Origin: Blastomyces gilchristii SLH14081
Lineage: Eukaryota > Ascomycota > Eurotiomycetes > Onygenales > Ajellomycetaceae
Assembly (NCBI RefSeq): GCF_000003855.2
Contig: NW_003101682.1
Location: 6,785,361 to 6,849,360, forward strand
Direction of reading: 5' to 3'
Length of the DNA stretch: 64,000 bases
Part shown: positions 24,459 through 37,533 of the stretch, in pieces
How the letters are laid out: each line of letters opens with the position of its first letter
Position numbering within the stretch: the stretch's first letter is position 1
Notes under the pieces: model-generated
The model's database searches: none
Seen by the model: the letters and a program-made list of their open reading frames with translations, nothing else
Told to the model about the DNA's origin: nothing
Program-made: the position numbers and the translations under genes

Positions 24459-26243
24459 TCATTTCCCCTTCATCGGCCCTAACATCCAACTCGGGTGGGT
24501 CCGCAGAATCACCTCTCGATCCCTATACCAAACCCCGACAAGCCGATTCAACCACGTCGCTAGCCTCAGCGCAAACTTGCTCACCTGCGACTGCACAATC
24601 GGAACCGCACCGCTCGCGTACCCGGTCTCCAGCAGATCAGTATCATTGAATACCTGGCTGAAGACATAATCGCACGTCAACGCATTCGCGTCGCGGGACC
24701 AGGCGAGGGCGCAGGCAATTGGGGTCGGTGCATTCTACCTGCTTGACTGGGGATGTAGAAATCGTCCCTCTTGATGCGCGAGAGGAGCTTGGAGAAGTAA
24801 GGGTCGATGGTTTGGTTGGAGAAGCCGTTGTCGACTTTTTCTTCGGCTGTGATGATTGCGGCGTCCCAGACCTGCATGGGAGGGTTGGTTGGTTGGTTGG
24901 TTGGTTTTCCATTTCTCTTTCGTTTCTCCATTAATCGAACGACCAGAACTTCTTTATGTCCTGAAACGGGAGTTCTTTTGGGCGAATACCCATGGAGTGC
25001 AGATTGGTCTCTTTTCCGCCAAAAGTAAGGGGATATGCGTTCCCACCAAGTGCAACCCCCGTATTGTTGAGTGGCTGGGTGATGTCACCAATGAAATCTG
25101 GCAAGGTCATGTGTGTCTCGAGAAGAGGGGAAAAAAAACCCCTAGAAGAAAACAAACACCAGAAATAAAAATGGATGAAGAAAGGACCAAATCCATCATA
25201 TCATAGTCCCGAACACCATAGAGATGAATAAGGAAACAAATCTCAAAAATCCTCTTGTGTCACTGCAGTCTGTAGTTGAGAGACTTGATAGGAACGGAAT
25301 GATATGAATGAAAGTAAATCTCATCTGGTAACTCCAATTGAAGCCAGAACAGAATAACAAGAACAAGACAAGAACATCACTCATCAATCTGCTTCACTAC
25401 CTCCCTCTTCTGCTTCTTTTTCTTCTTCTTCTTCAAAACCCTCAACTCCTCCAACCACCTCCACATCTTGTCCTTCCTCACTTACCCACTTCTCCCCTTC
25501 TCACGACGGTCACTACTGCTATCACCAGCACCCTCATCCTCAACATCAGCCACGCTCCCCTCTGCACAGCCATTCACAACAGGAAGCCCGTTCAACACCC
25601 TCCCATTCTTCGTCCCGGCCTAGAAGGGAATAGAGCACATACGCGCAAGGAATTTCAAAGCCATGGAGCACGCGATGTCCGATTCATGTTTGAGTTTTCC
25701 AGATTTGATGGCATGTACGCAAGACTCAACCTTGACTGTGGCATTTGCAAGGGCTTGGACAATGCATCCCGGCTCAGTGCAGTCCCTGTTGTAGTAAACG
25801 TTTCATAGGCCGGGGGCTATGAGTGTGCCAATATATATCAATAATCGGTATTTTCATTCAAATAAAAAATTCTCTCTATATTCCTCAGACTTTATGCATA
25901 TTAATTGTATTGTGTTCAAACAAATCTACAAATAGATATACAGGGATAGGAACGCAAAGAAAGGAGATATCAACTCACGTTATCCGCCGGATTGATATAG
26001 TGCCATGTGGGCGAATCCTTCCCCTCATCTGTGCGCCCACACTCGTCTGCCCACGCGGCCGCACGGCCAATCGAGCCATCATATTGTGGTTCGACGATAT
26101 GTTTGATGATCCTGTTCGTCTGCGGTGTCAGGAAGCTCTCGACCATAAAACTCCTTTTGGCTATGAACCTTCGTGCCCCATGCTTGTGCGCTGGGAGACA
26201 AGAGAGCAATCAGTGGGATAACCGATTTAGAGGCGAACAGCAT
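24459..26243 (-). pseudogene. S1/P1-type single-strand nuclease, multiply broken
   Basis: A secreted zinc-dependent nuclease relic. It starts at ATG 26243 with signal peptide MLFASKSVIPLIALLSPSAQA, followed by the mature N-terminus WGTKVH. Family segments follow: FLTPQTNRI (~26130), AAAWADECGRTDEGK and WHYINPADN (to 25979), NVYYNRDCTEPGC (~25800), ALKFLA (to 25643), HFIGDITQPL after a splice to 25097, GGNAYPLTFGGKETNLHS, AAIITAEEKVDNGF (~24860), and WSRDANALTCDYVF. The first break is a 1-nt length change in an A run after VHSQ; a second A-run change precedes NVYY. The donor after LHS is ATGGGT where GTGGGT would fit. There is an extra base before VEC and a TGCC-type duplication before ALAWSRDAN. 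Intron 2 is unusually long at 545 nt (25642-25098). Five or so lesions make loss of function very likely. Confidence 0.88.
24883..24906. repeat. (GGTT)6 microsatellite
   Basis: Six GGTT units, CCAA on the coding strand, lying in what was probably intron 3 of the S1/P1 nuclease pseudogene. The unit is not a multiple of three. Read through as if coding it gives a spurious Asn-Gln-Pro-Thr run. Confidence 0.9.
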
Positions 26244-28260
26244 GGCCGGTGGGTTATATTGGCCGTGGTATCTCCATGAGTAGCCCATTTTTACGGGATG
26301 GCGCTCGCTATTTGTAGTATACGTTACATTCAGTTTTCGGAGAATGATTGCTGGTCCTCTAACGGATGCGACGACATGGATGCAGGTGCTTCGTTCTGCG
26401 GAGGTTAGTTTTCTCGATGAAGATGCTAGTAAGCAAGAAATCCCAACGCTCAAATTAGGGCTGGTGAGTGGTGGCATCTCTGCATTCTTAGTGGTCACAG
26501 CAGCCCCTCATGCGCAAGGAACACAGGAGCTTCAGCAGTTCGTTGGTTAAGTTGGATGCCCATGGATGGGGATTTAGTTGAGGCGAGGACCGATATCCTC
26601 ACTCTAGTTTTGCACGTGCATTGTGCAACTTTGCAGTTGGTGTCTCCCTGTGGCTGAAGAACCCGTTTCCTATCAACAGCAAGGTATTGGACCTTCGGGT
26701 GAGATTCACCAAGAATCATGGGAGAATGAAAACAAAAATGAAAACTAGGTGATCATCGCTGCCGGAAGCCATGGTACCGAATATTGATTTCCCTTTATCC
26801 TTCTGTGGTTGCATCGCGCTGGAGAGCCGGGAGCTCCGGACCTGAACAAGGAATCAATATTTCACGAGTCGGCTCGTCTATGTCTTCACGGAAAATCTGG
26901 CTGCAATTGGCATCGTTCTTCCTTTCGCATACTACTAGCAAGTGTTTGATGAGATGCGCACACTTACAACCCTTCCACTCGCGTTGGGTTGCCCTGAAAA
27001 AAAAAAAAAAAAAAGTAAATATCAAACCATTTTGAGGCTCAAGTTTGGATCTTATATCCGTAGAAGCAATGTTGTCCTCAAGCGTTGACGGATGCTTTGT
27101 ATCGTGGAACTTGGTGCTAGAAGTCGACCGGAGTTAAAACCATTATGACTAACAAAGATGGGTCCATTTCTTCGGTTTCCCTTGGAAGGCACTACTTCTT
27201 TGGATTCTTCCAGGTTGTAGCGAGGTTGCATGCGGTCTTTAGAAATGCGTTGTTCACGGCCTGCAGAAATATATGAATTGAATGATTCCTTGGTGTGGAC
27301 CGTAGATAATAAAAGACCAGAGAGGCACCCAAAATGACTACGAGTGCAATGGTCTAGTGGACTAGGTGCCGTTGAAGTACTCGATGACAGGTTTCACCAC
27401 GCGCGCCGCGCCGAGCTTTGGCCAGCCTCCTGCTCCAGCTTCTTATCCACGTTGAATGATGGGCAAAATTGAGACTCATCAAAGAAAACCCTTCATCTCA
27501 GGAGCTCCCATCAACCACGTTATTGAGATCTGAGCAATCAATAAACTTCTTTGAAAAAGGGAGAAAAGAAAAAAAAAAAAGCTTCGAACTGCCTATCCTC
27601 AAACCTGATATCAATGAGAAAGCCACGTTTGCTTACTGGTCACCATTCAAGCCCAAGAATCGAGATAGCACGTCTTGAAACGAATAAACAGCCGAAAGAA
27701 CCTCCAGTCTTGGGCTAGCCAGATTTACTATGTAGACATGAGTGAGGCTGCGGCTGTCAAGCACATATGCTGTAGATGCATTCCCCCTCCAGAGTCTCCA
27801 ACTTTCCAGCTTTCCTCGGGATGTTGTACGTAATCCCTACTACGGAGTACTGAGCAGGCAATGCGGGGAGGGCTAGCGAAGGCAAGATCGAAATTTATTT
27901 TGCCCTTAAAATGTTGGGAAAGCGCAAATATGTACGTACAGTAGCATTCCACTGAGGCCCAGACGATAAGAAGCGGGAAGGCGAAGGATCTGAACAGCAA
28001 CATCGTGCATTACCGCGCCCAATTATATCTGGAGGCTTGTTTTTGGGTTAAAATTGGGGGCTTTAGGGCCAGATCCACCGTTCCACGCCGGTCACGTGTC
28101 GCCGATCGTAACACATGTTCCACCATTGATTTCAGTGACATGTTGCTGAAAATTAAATGTCAAGATGGCATTGAAACGGCACAGGACTTCTTGACACCAT
28201 CAGGGAATGGCTCAGTCACCATGTAATCAGTGGATGCCACTATCAAGATACTACTGAGAT
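26244..28260. other. Intergenic DNA up to AT-rich block, no gene recognised
   Basis: About 2 kb of GC-balanced DNA with short overlapping open frames and no recognised domain. It includes an A run at about 26998-27014 and one TACGGAGTA motif at 27841. Composition falls abruptly to AT-rich at about 28250. Confidence 0.5.
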
Positions 28261-31200
28261 ACTGCAAGCCATGATATACTGTTCTGTCAGCAAAATCAAT
28301 ACTTGTATACTATTCAGCTAGACTAGTTAACTACTTCATACAAATCAAATTACTATCTAAAGAAATGAGACATCTCAAATGTAATATAAATATCTTATTG
28401 TCTGAGATTTATACATTAAATAATCATCATTTTTATCAGTATTCAGTATTGAAATATTATATAATACTGTCTTTTAAACTGCTAGAAGTCTGATAATAGT
28501 ATAACTGTCAGAATTCTCTTATAAAATTAACAGATTCAGCAGATGATTCTGTCTGATATAATGTAGAGAAGTAAGTATAAAGAAAATTCACTTAATTTCT
28601 CTCATTTCATGAACAAAGATAGTTATAATTCAGTCAAGATCAGTCTCTTAATATTAAAGAATATTTCTCTTTATAAGAGAGATTCAGTGAACATACTTTC
28701 TGATTTATATATTAATAAGTTAATAACTGATTGATTGATTAGTTGAAGAGATATACTGAACTAAGAATATCAACTTATTATAGAAAAGAATCAGATGATA
28801 ATCTAGTTTTAAAACTGAGAGCTTATTTCAATCAATATTATAGAATTCTCACAGATTATTAAGAAATGAATAAAGTAATTCAAGCTTAAAGAGATTTATA
28901 AATTGTATATTAACTTTCTCTAATATCTTATTTAATAATAGATAATTAAAAATCTTCAGAGTAATATATTCTTTATTAGTATTAATTTAATAAGAGTAGT
29001 TTAATGAATNNNNNNNNNNNNNNNNNNNNNNNNNNNNNNNNNNNNNNNNNNNNNNNNNNNNNNNNNNNNNNNNNNNNNNNNNNNNNNNNNNNNNNNNNNN
29101 NNNNNNNNNNNNNNNNNNNCTTTTAATACTAGTTATAAGATTCACTGAAAACTCATCTATAAGAGTAGTATTTTTTTCATATTCTGATAATTTATTCACT
29201 GTACTAGATTCTTATAGTCTTAATACTTATTCTCTTCTATCAGAATATTATAATTGTTAGATACAGTGTATTCTTTAATCAGCTTAATATAGTATAAGTT
29301 AATATATATATTTAACTGACTCTTCATATATTATATAAGCTTTGCTTTTTTAATATAATTACTGCTACTGATATACATAGTAACTGTACTTATAGTTGAA
29401 GTAGAGAATGATTGATAACTAATAACTGAATCAGTTTAAAATAATTCAAATATCACTGCTACTCTTGCTACAGCTTTAATAAGAAACTATAACTATCAGT
29501 GAGCTGTAAGTATGATTTGATAAGTTACTTCAGAATTATTTTCTCTTAAAGATTAAGATATTAATAGACTATTACTTCTTATAATGACTGTATATATCTG
29601 AATAATAAGATTAATAGATGATTGATTTTAACTTTATACTGAAAATTCTGCAGAAATAATCTGCTTAATTACTGAACTAAGTCATTTCTCTCTAAGCTCA
29701 CACTGTAAGATAAGAGATATAATGATTAAAGCTTAAGCATGTTCTTAAAGCTGATACTTCTTGAGATGAGTAATTAATAACTGTAAATAATTTTAATTAT
29801 AAGAAAAGAAAAATATCTGTAATATTCAGAAGTATTCTTACTAATTATACAGTAATAGAACAGAATAGATCAGTAATAAGTATAAAATCTCTAATATTTC
29901 AGTGAACTCACTATAATATGAATCTGAAGAAAAAATAAGATTAAATTCAAACTTAAGTATATTTAAAAAAGAGATACTGTCTGTACTATCATACTCTGCT
30001 CTTGATATATTTAATCTCTGTATATGAGATTCAGCAGATCATCTAGTTTAATCTGAAGATACTGTATATAATGATGAAATCAGCTGTTATTATATAAATT
30101 ATAGTTCAAATTCAGTTAATTCTTGTTATTAATAAAATAGTTTTAATAAAATCTTCTTACAGTTGATTCTTTGATCTCTGTATTACTATTTTAGTGTAAT
30201 ATATCTTTAAGAAATACTATATAAGATATAATCACTCTTATCTTTTCTTCACTGATATTTATTATAACTCTCTCATAATTCAATATAGATAAGTTATGTG
30301 ATAATATAGTAACAGTGTCAGAAAAATTAATATTATAAGAATTAAAGATTAGAGTAAAAATATTATTTCACTTTAAATATTTAATAACACTCAGTGCAGA
30401 AATTATATAAAAACTTATTAAGCTTCAGTATATATTTCAATATAAATTAAATTCATCAATAAATAATTGATATAATAGAGAAATAACTTGTATATCAGAG
30501 TAAAATATACTTTTCAAAATATCTTATTCATATGCAGCAATTTCTAACTCAGTCTGAATTGATAAAGATTTATAATATAATTATATCTCAACAGCTTCAG
30601 TCTTAATTCTTATAATCTGATAAAGAAAATACTAATCTTTACTCTTATATTTCACTGATAGATTGAAATTCAATTCAAATATTGTATTTATATAAATATC
30701 AAGTTGATTTAGAAGCTGAGTAATTAAGATATATTTCATCTCATCTTTTATTATGATTAATTCAAATGAGATAAATGATAGATTCAAGAATGATAATCTT
30801 TATACTATCTGAGAAGTATAGTAAATGACTTCTTGAACTTTCAGAACTATTATATGAGATCTTATTTCTATATCTGAATATCAGTGATTACATCTGATAA
30901 AACATACTCTCTTAATATGAGATATATCATTCAACTCTGATTTGCAGTAGTATTTGAGATTCTCACACTGATATTGAATAAAATTAAAAGAAAAAAGAGA
31001 TTTATTTATTAATGAATATTATATAAAGTTACTGAAATAATATTTGACAGAGCTTTTCTAACTGTAAGATTATCATAACTTAGTGAGATTATTGACAAGT
31101 TTCATCATTTCTATATATATCTATCACTGAAAATTTGAAGATTTGAGAAGAGCAGATATTAATGAAATTGAATTTTAAAAGTAGAGTGATCTTATAAAGA

Positions 31201-31546
31201 ATACAGTGAGATTTTTCTGAGCAGAACTCAGAGTTAGCATTTGTATTGATAATACTATTGAAATTAACATTTTCTTAACTGATAAAATCAGAAATTATAC
31301 TCTGTATTGTTTTTTCAAAGTTGATAGGCCTTCAGAGAGCAGACTTATCAGTGATATATTCTTCAATAAATACAGAATTTGCAGCAGTGATTGATAGTTT
31401 TTTCAGAAAATATCTGACTCTTTAGCTCAGAGTCTCATTGTCAAAATAAATGAATTCATTTTAAAGTTACTGTGTTTGTGAGCTATGTCAATTACTGAAT
31501 CAGAATCAATAAATTCATCAGTAGAATGAGAAACAGTAGTAATATC
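28261..31546. other. RIP-type AT-rich DNA, unidentified
   Basis: About 3.3 kb of very AT-rich sequence with stops in all frames and almost no CpG. It is likely an old RIP-mutated repeat, but I could not read through it to a recognisable protein on either strand. It contains an assembly gap and ends at the 3' tail of LINE copy A. Confidence 0.55.
29010..29119. other. Assembly gap (110 N)
   Basis: A run of 110 unknown bases inside AT-rich DNA. The open frame drawn across it on the minus strand is an artefact. Confidence 1.
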
Positions 31547-31572
31547 TTATTATTATTATTATTATTATTATT
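31547..31572 (-). repeat. LINE copy A 3' tail, (TAA)n on coding strand
   Basis: A run of TTA units on the plus strand marking the 3' end of the minus-strand LINE. Copy B has the same tail at 44926-44948, followed by the same TTCTTCAATTATAGATG sequence. This kind of short tandem tail is typical of target-primed reverse transcription products. Confidence 0.9.
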
Positions 31573-31926
31573 CTTCAATTATAGATGTATGTAGTCAGAG
31601 ACTATGACATCTATCTGAGAACTTTTAGTTCTCAGAGTTTTTCCTATATCTGTAAAGTTAACTATTATACATTCATCAATTTCAGATATGCAAAATCAGA
31701 AAATTCCAGCTCAGAATATAAAAACTATTTACAAATTGCAGTGTGTTAACATCTTCTGATACTTTGAAATCATTTGACAGTATCATGACAAAGGAAAAGA
31801 GAACACAGTCTTAAAGATAGACACATTAAATAGATAGATAGAAAGAAATTAAAAGAAAAAGATAAAGTAAAGAAAGACTGTAATAAAACAAATTATTAAA
31901 AGATAGTATATAGCTGTTTTAACAGA

Positions 31927-34900
31927 CTATATCTGGTTGATTTCCTTCTCTTCATATTCAGATAATTCTGAATTTAGCCATTTTCTTCTAGCTGCTTGAG
32001 TTTCTGATAGAAAGTTTATTAAGTATTTAATTCCTGTCTCAGTTGAGAATAGAAATCTGATATTTAATTGATTTAGATCATACTTCTCTTTCAATCTGAC
32101 TCTGAGACTATTGTATAATGCACAGTGCATTACAATATACTCAGAATTCTCATTTGTATTGCAGAATGAGCATTATATTGAGTCAAATCTATCATCAAAT
32201 CTTTGTATATAAGATTTGAAATAGCCATGTTCTAGTTTTAGCTGTATTATAGATGAGAATATTTTCTTTTTACATTTAATTAAACAAGATTTTCACTTGG
32301 GTTTTATTTCAAATCTTGAATAATGTATACTCTTCTTTTGTTTCTGCCAGCTTTCATTTCACTTGTCTAAATAAGATTCTTTTATTTTTCTCTTTATAAA
32401 AGACCAGGACATAATTTTTTAAATAGATCTGCTTAATTCTGCACCCTTTTTTACAGCTGAATCAGTCAATTCATTGTCATGAATATTCATATGAGCAGGA
32501 ACTCAGTGAAGATGAATTTTCAGCTTTGATATTCTTCTCTTTTGAATTTTCAAAACAGAGTTTAAGATCAGTTCAAGATTCATTTGATCATTATGAATCT
32601 GACTATTTCTAAGTCTTTTTAAAGCAGCTTGACTATCAGAGAATATTCATATCTCTTTCAAACAATTTTCTCTTTTATAAGATTTTATTTCAATGAGTTT
32701 GAAAGCTTTCACTATTACAAATAGTTCAGCATCAAAGACTTCACATTCACAGTCTAGATTTCAGAAATCTGAGATAAAATTGATATTATCTTCAGTATAA
32801 GCAATGCCTGCATCTAATCTATTCAAGTTCTCATTTTTTGAGTCATCTGAATAAATCAGAATAGAGTCTTTTATATTAATTGTAGAAATTCTCTTCAAAT
32901 ACTATTCATATTCTTTCTCTTTTAATAGTTCACTTATTTGTAAGTCTATAAGAGATTCAAGCTTTTCTCTCCAGAGAGATAACTTCTCATGATCAACTTT
33001 TTCAACATTCAAAGAAGAAAATTAATTTTTAATCAGAGAGTATAGTCTGTACAATTGAGAAGACATTTTCCTTGAAGAATTATTTTCATTTTAATCAAGA
33101 AATCTATTTCAATTCAGTTCATTTTCAGAGTTAATTGATGAAAATGAAGAGAAGACTCTTTCTCTGATTATATAATTTAAGCTCATCTTTACAACTCTCA
33201 GAGCATAGTTCATACAGGTCTTTTCAAATCTAATAGCAGAAGAAGGAATTGAAGCTTCAATTTTCATTGCTTTGATAGAAGATGATTTGAATACTCTCAG
33301 AATTCTTCTCAAGGCTCTGTTTTACAGACTTTGAAAGAGTTCAGTGAAAGTCTCTTGATTATTTCATCAAACTTAAACTTCATAATCAGCTACTGATGTA
33401 ATACAGGCTATATATAACTATCTCATAGCCTGGAAGAATAGACCTCTCTCTGTATTTGATAGTCTGATTATGTTGTTCAATAGTCTTTCTGCCTTGACAG
33501 TTCTTTGTTGAATATGATATTTAAAATTCAACTTGGAGTTTAATCATACTTCTAATCATTTGACATTTACACTGGGTTTAATCTCTCTATTTAAAAGAGT
33601 TAGAGATAGTTCTTTCTCATTGAATCTAGAAAAGAAATGAATTAACTCAGTTTTATTCATATCAAATTGAATTTGATTGATATCTGCTCTAACAAAGATT
33701 TTCTTTACAGCTTCTTTAATTACTTTTAAATTCTCTTTAATAGTTTTTGAACTATAGACTAGATCAATATCATTCATATAACTCAGAGATCACACTATTC
33801 TCATATTTCTATTTTTGAATAGATATGCAGTGTATATTGCAAATAAAATGAGTGAGATTGAAGATCTCTGTGATACTTCTATTTTTATCTCAGTCTTGTC
33901 TTATTTCATTTCATCAAAGAAGAGTTGTATAATTCTTTTAGATATAAAACAGTTAACTCATTTTATTAGAGAAAGTGGCAGTTTTAATATCTTCAATGTC
34001 TGAATTAACTTTGACTTTAAAACATGATCAAATGCTTCTTTTATATCAATAAAAACTGCAGTTGAGACCAGACTCTCATGCTTTGCTATTTGAATATCAT
34101 GAATAACTGAGAGAACAGTGTCAATTGCAGAACACTGTTTTCTATCTCTCATTTATTCACTGAATAAAAGAGAATCATCTATAGAGCTTATAAAAGATAG
34201 TTAAGTAGCTATTATCTTTTCTAAAACCTTTCCTAGGCAGTTCAATAGAGATATTACTCTATATGACTTAGAAATTGAAGTTTTTCTATTAGATTTTACA
34301 AGAATCACTCTGATAGCTTCTCTCCAGTATTCAGAATGATATTTATTTTTCAAGAGATTGAAAAAGAGCTCAAAATATTCATTCTTTAAGTAGGAATATG
34401 TATTTTGAATAATTAAGTGATTAATTGAATCAGGACCTGCAGCAGTTTTAACAGAACTTGAGAAGATAGCTGACTTTAATTCATCTTATGTAAGATCAGG
34501 TCATTCCCAGTCATTTTCATCAATGTAGTTGAGAAGTGATATATTCTCTTCCTCTTTCTCTGAATCTGAATCTGGTGAGTTCTGAAAGAGAATTCTCATG
34601 AAAGCTTGACATTTTTTCTCAAAAGAGTTTGCTGTATATGATTTATTCTGAAACTCATATTCTAAGATTGGAAGTTTTGCTACACTTCTTGTTTTAGTAT
34701 AGTTAAAAGCTTTAAAAACTTCCTTCTCTTGTGCTTCTTTAAGAGATTTATTCCAGCAGTCTGTTTTAGCTCTTTTAATATCTGAAAAGTATTCATTTCT
34801 GACAGCTTTGAACTCTTCATCAGATATTACATCATTCTTTCAATCTCTTCTAGCAGTAGCTAATTCTTTTCTTTTAGATGAGATATTCTCATTTCATCAA

Positions 34901-35889
34901 GGTTTTGAATACTCAGAAGATTTTCTCATTGAAATATTATCTCTAACACTTGTTAGAATAATAGATGTAATAAGCTTCACTCTATTCTCAAGTATTTCAT
35001 TTGAGATATCTTGATCAGAATTTCAATATAACTCATTCTGTCTCTCAGATTTTAACAGTTTTATACTTTCTTTAACTGCTTTTCAATCAGCTTTTTCAAA
35101 GTTATACTGATTAGAGAGAAGAGAATTTTCACTCATTTGTTTTTCACTCAGTTCAATATTAAATTGAATAATCTCATGATCTGATTCTAATGTCTCATTT
35201 AAATCAATAAATCAGTTTACAAGTCTTCTTTTCATTAGATTTTGTGCTATGAAGATTAGATCTATAATAGACTTCTATTTCATGCCTTTTCTAAAGAATG
35301 TTTGTTGATCAGACTTATTAACCAAATCTATTGAATGCTTAAAGATTCATTCAATCAGATTATCAGCTCTCACTGCTCTCTTGCATTCTGAATTTCATCA
35401 GAGATGATGTGCATTGAAATCTCCTGCAATTATAGAGTTTCTTAATGAAGTTATGTTCAGAAATCCTCTATCAATTGTTCAGATATTGTTATTTTTCTTC
35501 AATAACTTTTCATTATAGATATTTATGAGCTGTATAGTATTAAACTCATTTTCTTTATCTATAATATCATTCACCAGAATATCAGGGTCAGATATGATAT
35601 CAAATCTTAGATTAAATTAATATCTTAATCTCTTTCTTTCATAGATCACTACTCTTGACTTTATCTCAGACTTTTGAGATAGAAAGCAGTAGTAACTTGA
35701 ATGAGAAATGATATAATTTTGCTCAGCATCAAAATTCAGTTCCTGAAGTAGTACAAAATCAACTTTTTATTCAAATGTAATTTAAAGATAAGAATAAATA
35801 TAATTTGAGTTTCTATTCACATTATTTTAAATAAATGTGATTTTTGAAGAGTTTTTAAACTTTTTTTGTTATTTTTATTGTATATTCAT
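31927..35889 (-). pseudogene. LINE A ORF2: EEP endonuclease, RT, RNase H
   Basis: About 1321 codons with scattered stops. The endonuclease shows LLQELNFDAEQ (~35740), GDFNAHH (~35420) and SDHEIIQF (~35185). RT shows TAAGPDSINHL (~34435), VFIDIKEAFDHV (~34040) and catalytic SYMNDIDLVYSS (~33780-33745), where the expected YMDD/YIDD Asp is Asn, a G-to-A change. RNase H shows YSDDSKNENL (~32850), DAELFVI (~32730), FSDSQAAL (~32640) and HWVPAHMNIHDNELTDSAVK (~32500). A Cys/His segment and MHCALYNSL (~32130) follow, as in other fungal LINEs of this type. In the first 60 codons every stop is TAA where Gln (CAA) is plausible. Not functional. Confidence 0.9.
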
Positions 35890-36115
35890 ACTAAAAGAGA
35901 GTAGAGATAGAGTAGAATCTAGTCACTATCATCAGATAGTAGATTATAACTATTTTGAAAAGTAGAGATCTCAACTGCTTGTATTATATCTAGTTTATCA
36001 TCAGAGTCATTTCTCAATTCTCTAATTTTAACAGAAGTTTGAGAATTCAAATTCTGTTTACATTTAGCTGAAGAATTGAAGTTTGAAGATTTAGATAGTT
36101 GAGAGTTTCTTCTTT

Positions 36116-37523
36116 TTAAGCTTGCAGTTGTAAGTCTACTGGCTTGACTCTTATCTTCAGTTCTAGATTGACTTTGAGCTTCATCTTTTCTTCAGTTCTT
36201 TTGAGTTCTAGAATAAAACATACATTCTTTTGAGTTAGATACATGTTTTTCTTTGCAATTAGAGCACTTAAGCAGAGTGTGTTGACATATTTCACCTCTT
36301 TTTGAGCATGTTTCACATTTATACTCACTAGTTTTGTGATCTCTGACACAGAATGCACATTTTGAGTCTCTGAAATAGAAGATTGCAAAGTATTCATATC
36401 TTTGACAGTTTGAACACTGTGTTTGAGCTTTGAGATTCATTCTTGAGTCTTTGTATTTATGAACTCTCATTTTCAAACCTGTTACTCTTACTTCAGAGAT
36501 CTTTGACTGTTTAAGTATTTTTATATATATTAGAACAGAGGCATTTCTCCTGCTTTATCTGAACTCAATTGAATTTAGTTATACAGGCTTCTTTCTCAGT
36601 TGAATAGAGTTGTATTCTTTCAATTCATTTTTGAGAAGTAGCATTCCTTCTTCACAGTCAAAAATTTCAACTGAAATATTATGAAGAATGAATTTATCTC
36701 ACTTTTCATCTCTTTCAGATAGAATTGTTGTGTTTAGCAAAGATTCTACTGCTGACTTTCAGAGATTCTCATTCTGAATAAGGAATTCAGCACTGAATTC
36801 AGGCATTGTAGTCAGAATGATGAAGTTTTCAAAGAATGATGACTCAATTGAAGCTATAACTGGTTTTTAAACTTCAATATTAGTTATCAACTGAGAAAAG
36901 AACTGCTGATTAATTTCATTTCTGATTCTGAAAATGAGATTTGAGTTTAGCTTGTTTCTTTGCAGAATGTTCTGATTTGAGACTTTGAGAATAAGTCTTC
37001 TATTTCTGAAAATTTGAAAGTTTTTCTCTTTTTGCATTTTCTTTTTCACTTTTCTATGAATAGAGGCATGAGCAGTATTCTTCTCAGTTTTCTCAGGATT
37101 TTGAGCAGGTTTTGAGACAGCAGGTTTAGAGATAGCAGATTCAGCTGCTTGAGCATATGTTTTCTTCTGATTCAAAGAAGAAGAAGAAGTAGGAAAAAGA
37201 AAAGAAGAAGAGCAAGTTGAAGAGTCAGTGATTATACTAGAAATTTTCAATGTTTTTTAAACTGTGTTTGAGATTTCAAGTTTGAACTTGATCATCTTCT
37301 ATAGTTGTCTAGTCTGAGTATGAAGAATTAACAGAACTTCTTCATTCATCTCACTTAGCCACTACTTTTCAAGAATCTTGCTTGCTTTTTCAAGTTTCTG
37401 TATTTCAAGAACTTGTTATTTTTCTATTTCTTCTTTCTTTCTTCTCTTCAGAATTTCAATCTCAGGAATAGCATTTAAGAAAGCATCTTTTTCAACATTA
37501 ACTGAGTGTATTTTTAAACTCAT
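36116..37523 (-). pseudogene. LINE A ORF1: CCHC zinc-knuckle protein
   Basis: The start ATG at 37523 gives MSLKIHSVNVEKDAFLNA, then a Lys/Glu-rich probable coiled-coil and a Ser/Ala linker. The C-terminal part has Cys/His knuckles CSNCQRYEYFAIFYFRDSKC, CAFCVRDHKTSEYKC and CSKRGEICQHTLLKC. Changes such as His to Tyr in the first knuckle fit C-to-T mutation. The frame is broken by several stops and shifts. It would have bound the element RNA. ORF2 follows after about 230 nt. Confidence 0.85.
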
Positions 37524-37533
37524 TATTTACACT

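Noticed and set aside
24677..24931. Apparent Asn-Gln-Pro-Thr repeat protein
   Set aside because: The repeat is the GGTT microsatellite in a probable intron of the nuclease pseudogene; only the downstream part is former exon.
25338..25808. 156-codon Leu/Pro-rich plus-strand frame
   Set aside because: It is antisense to intron 2 and exon 2 of the nuclease pseudogene and of low complexity.
28987..29199. 70-codon minus frame with internal unknowns
   Set aside because: It spans the 110-N assembly gap.
31547..31572. CRISPR-like or satellite array at the TTA repeats
   Set aside because: It is a simple trinucleotide LINE tail; no spacers, and the organism is a fungus.
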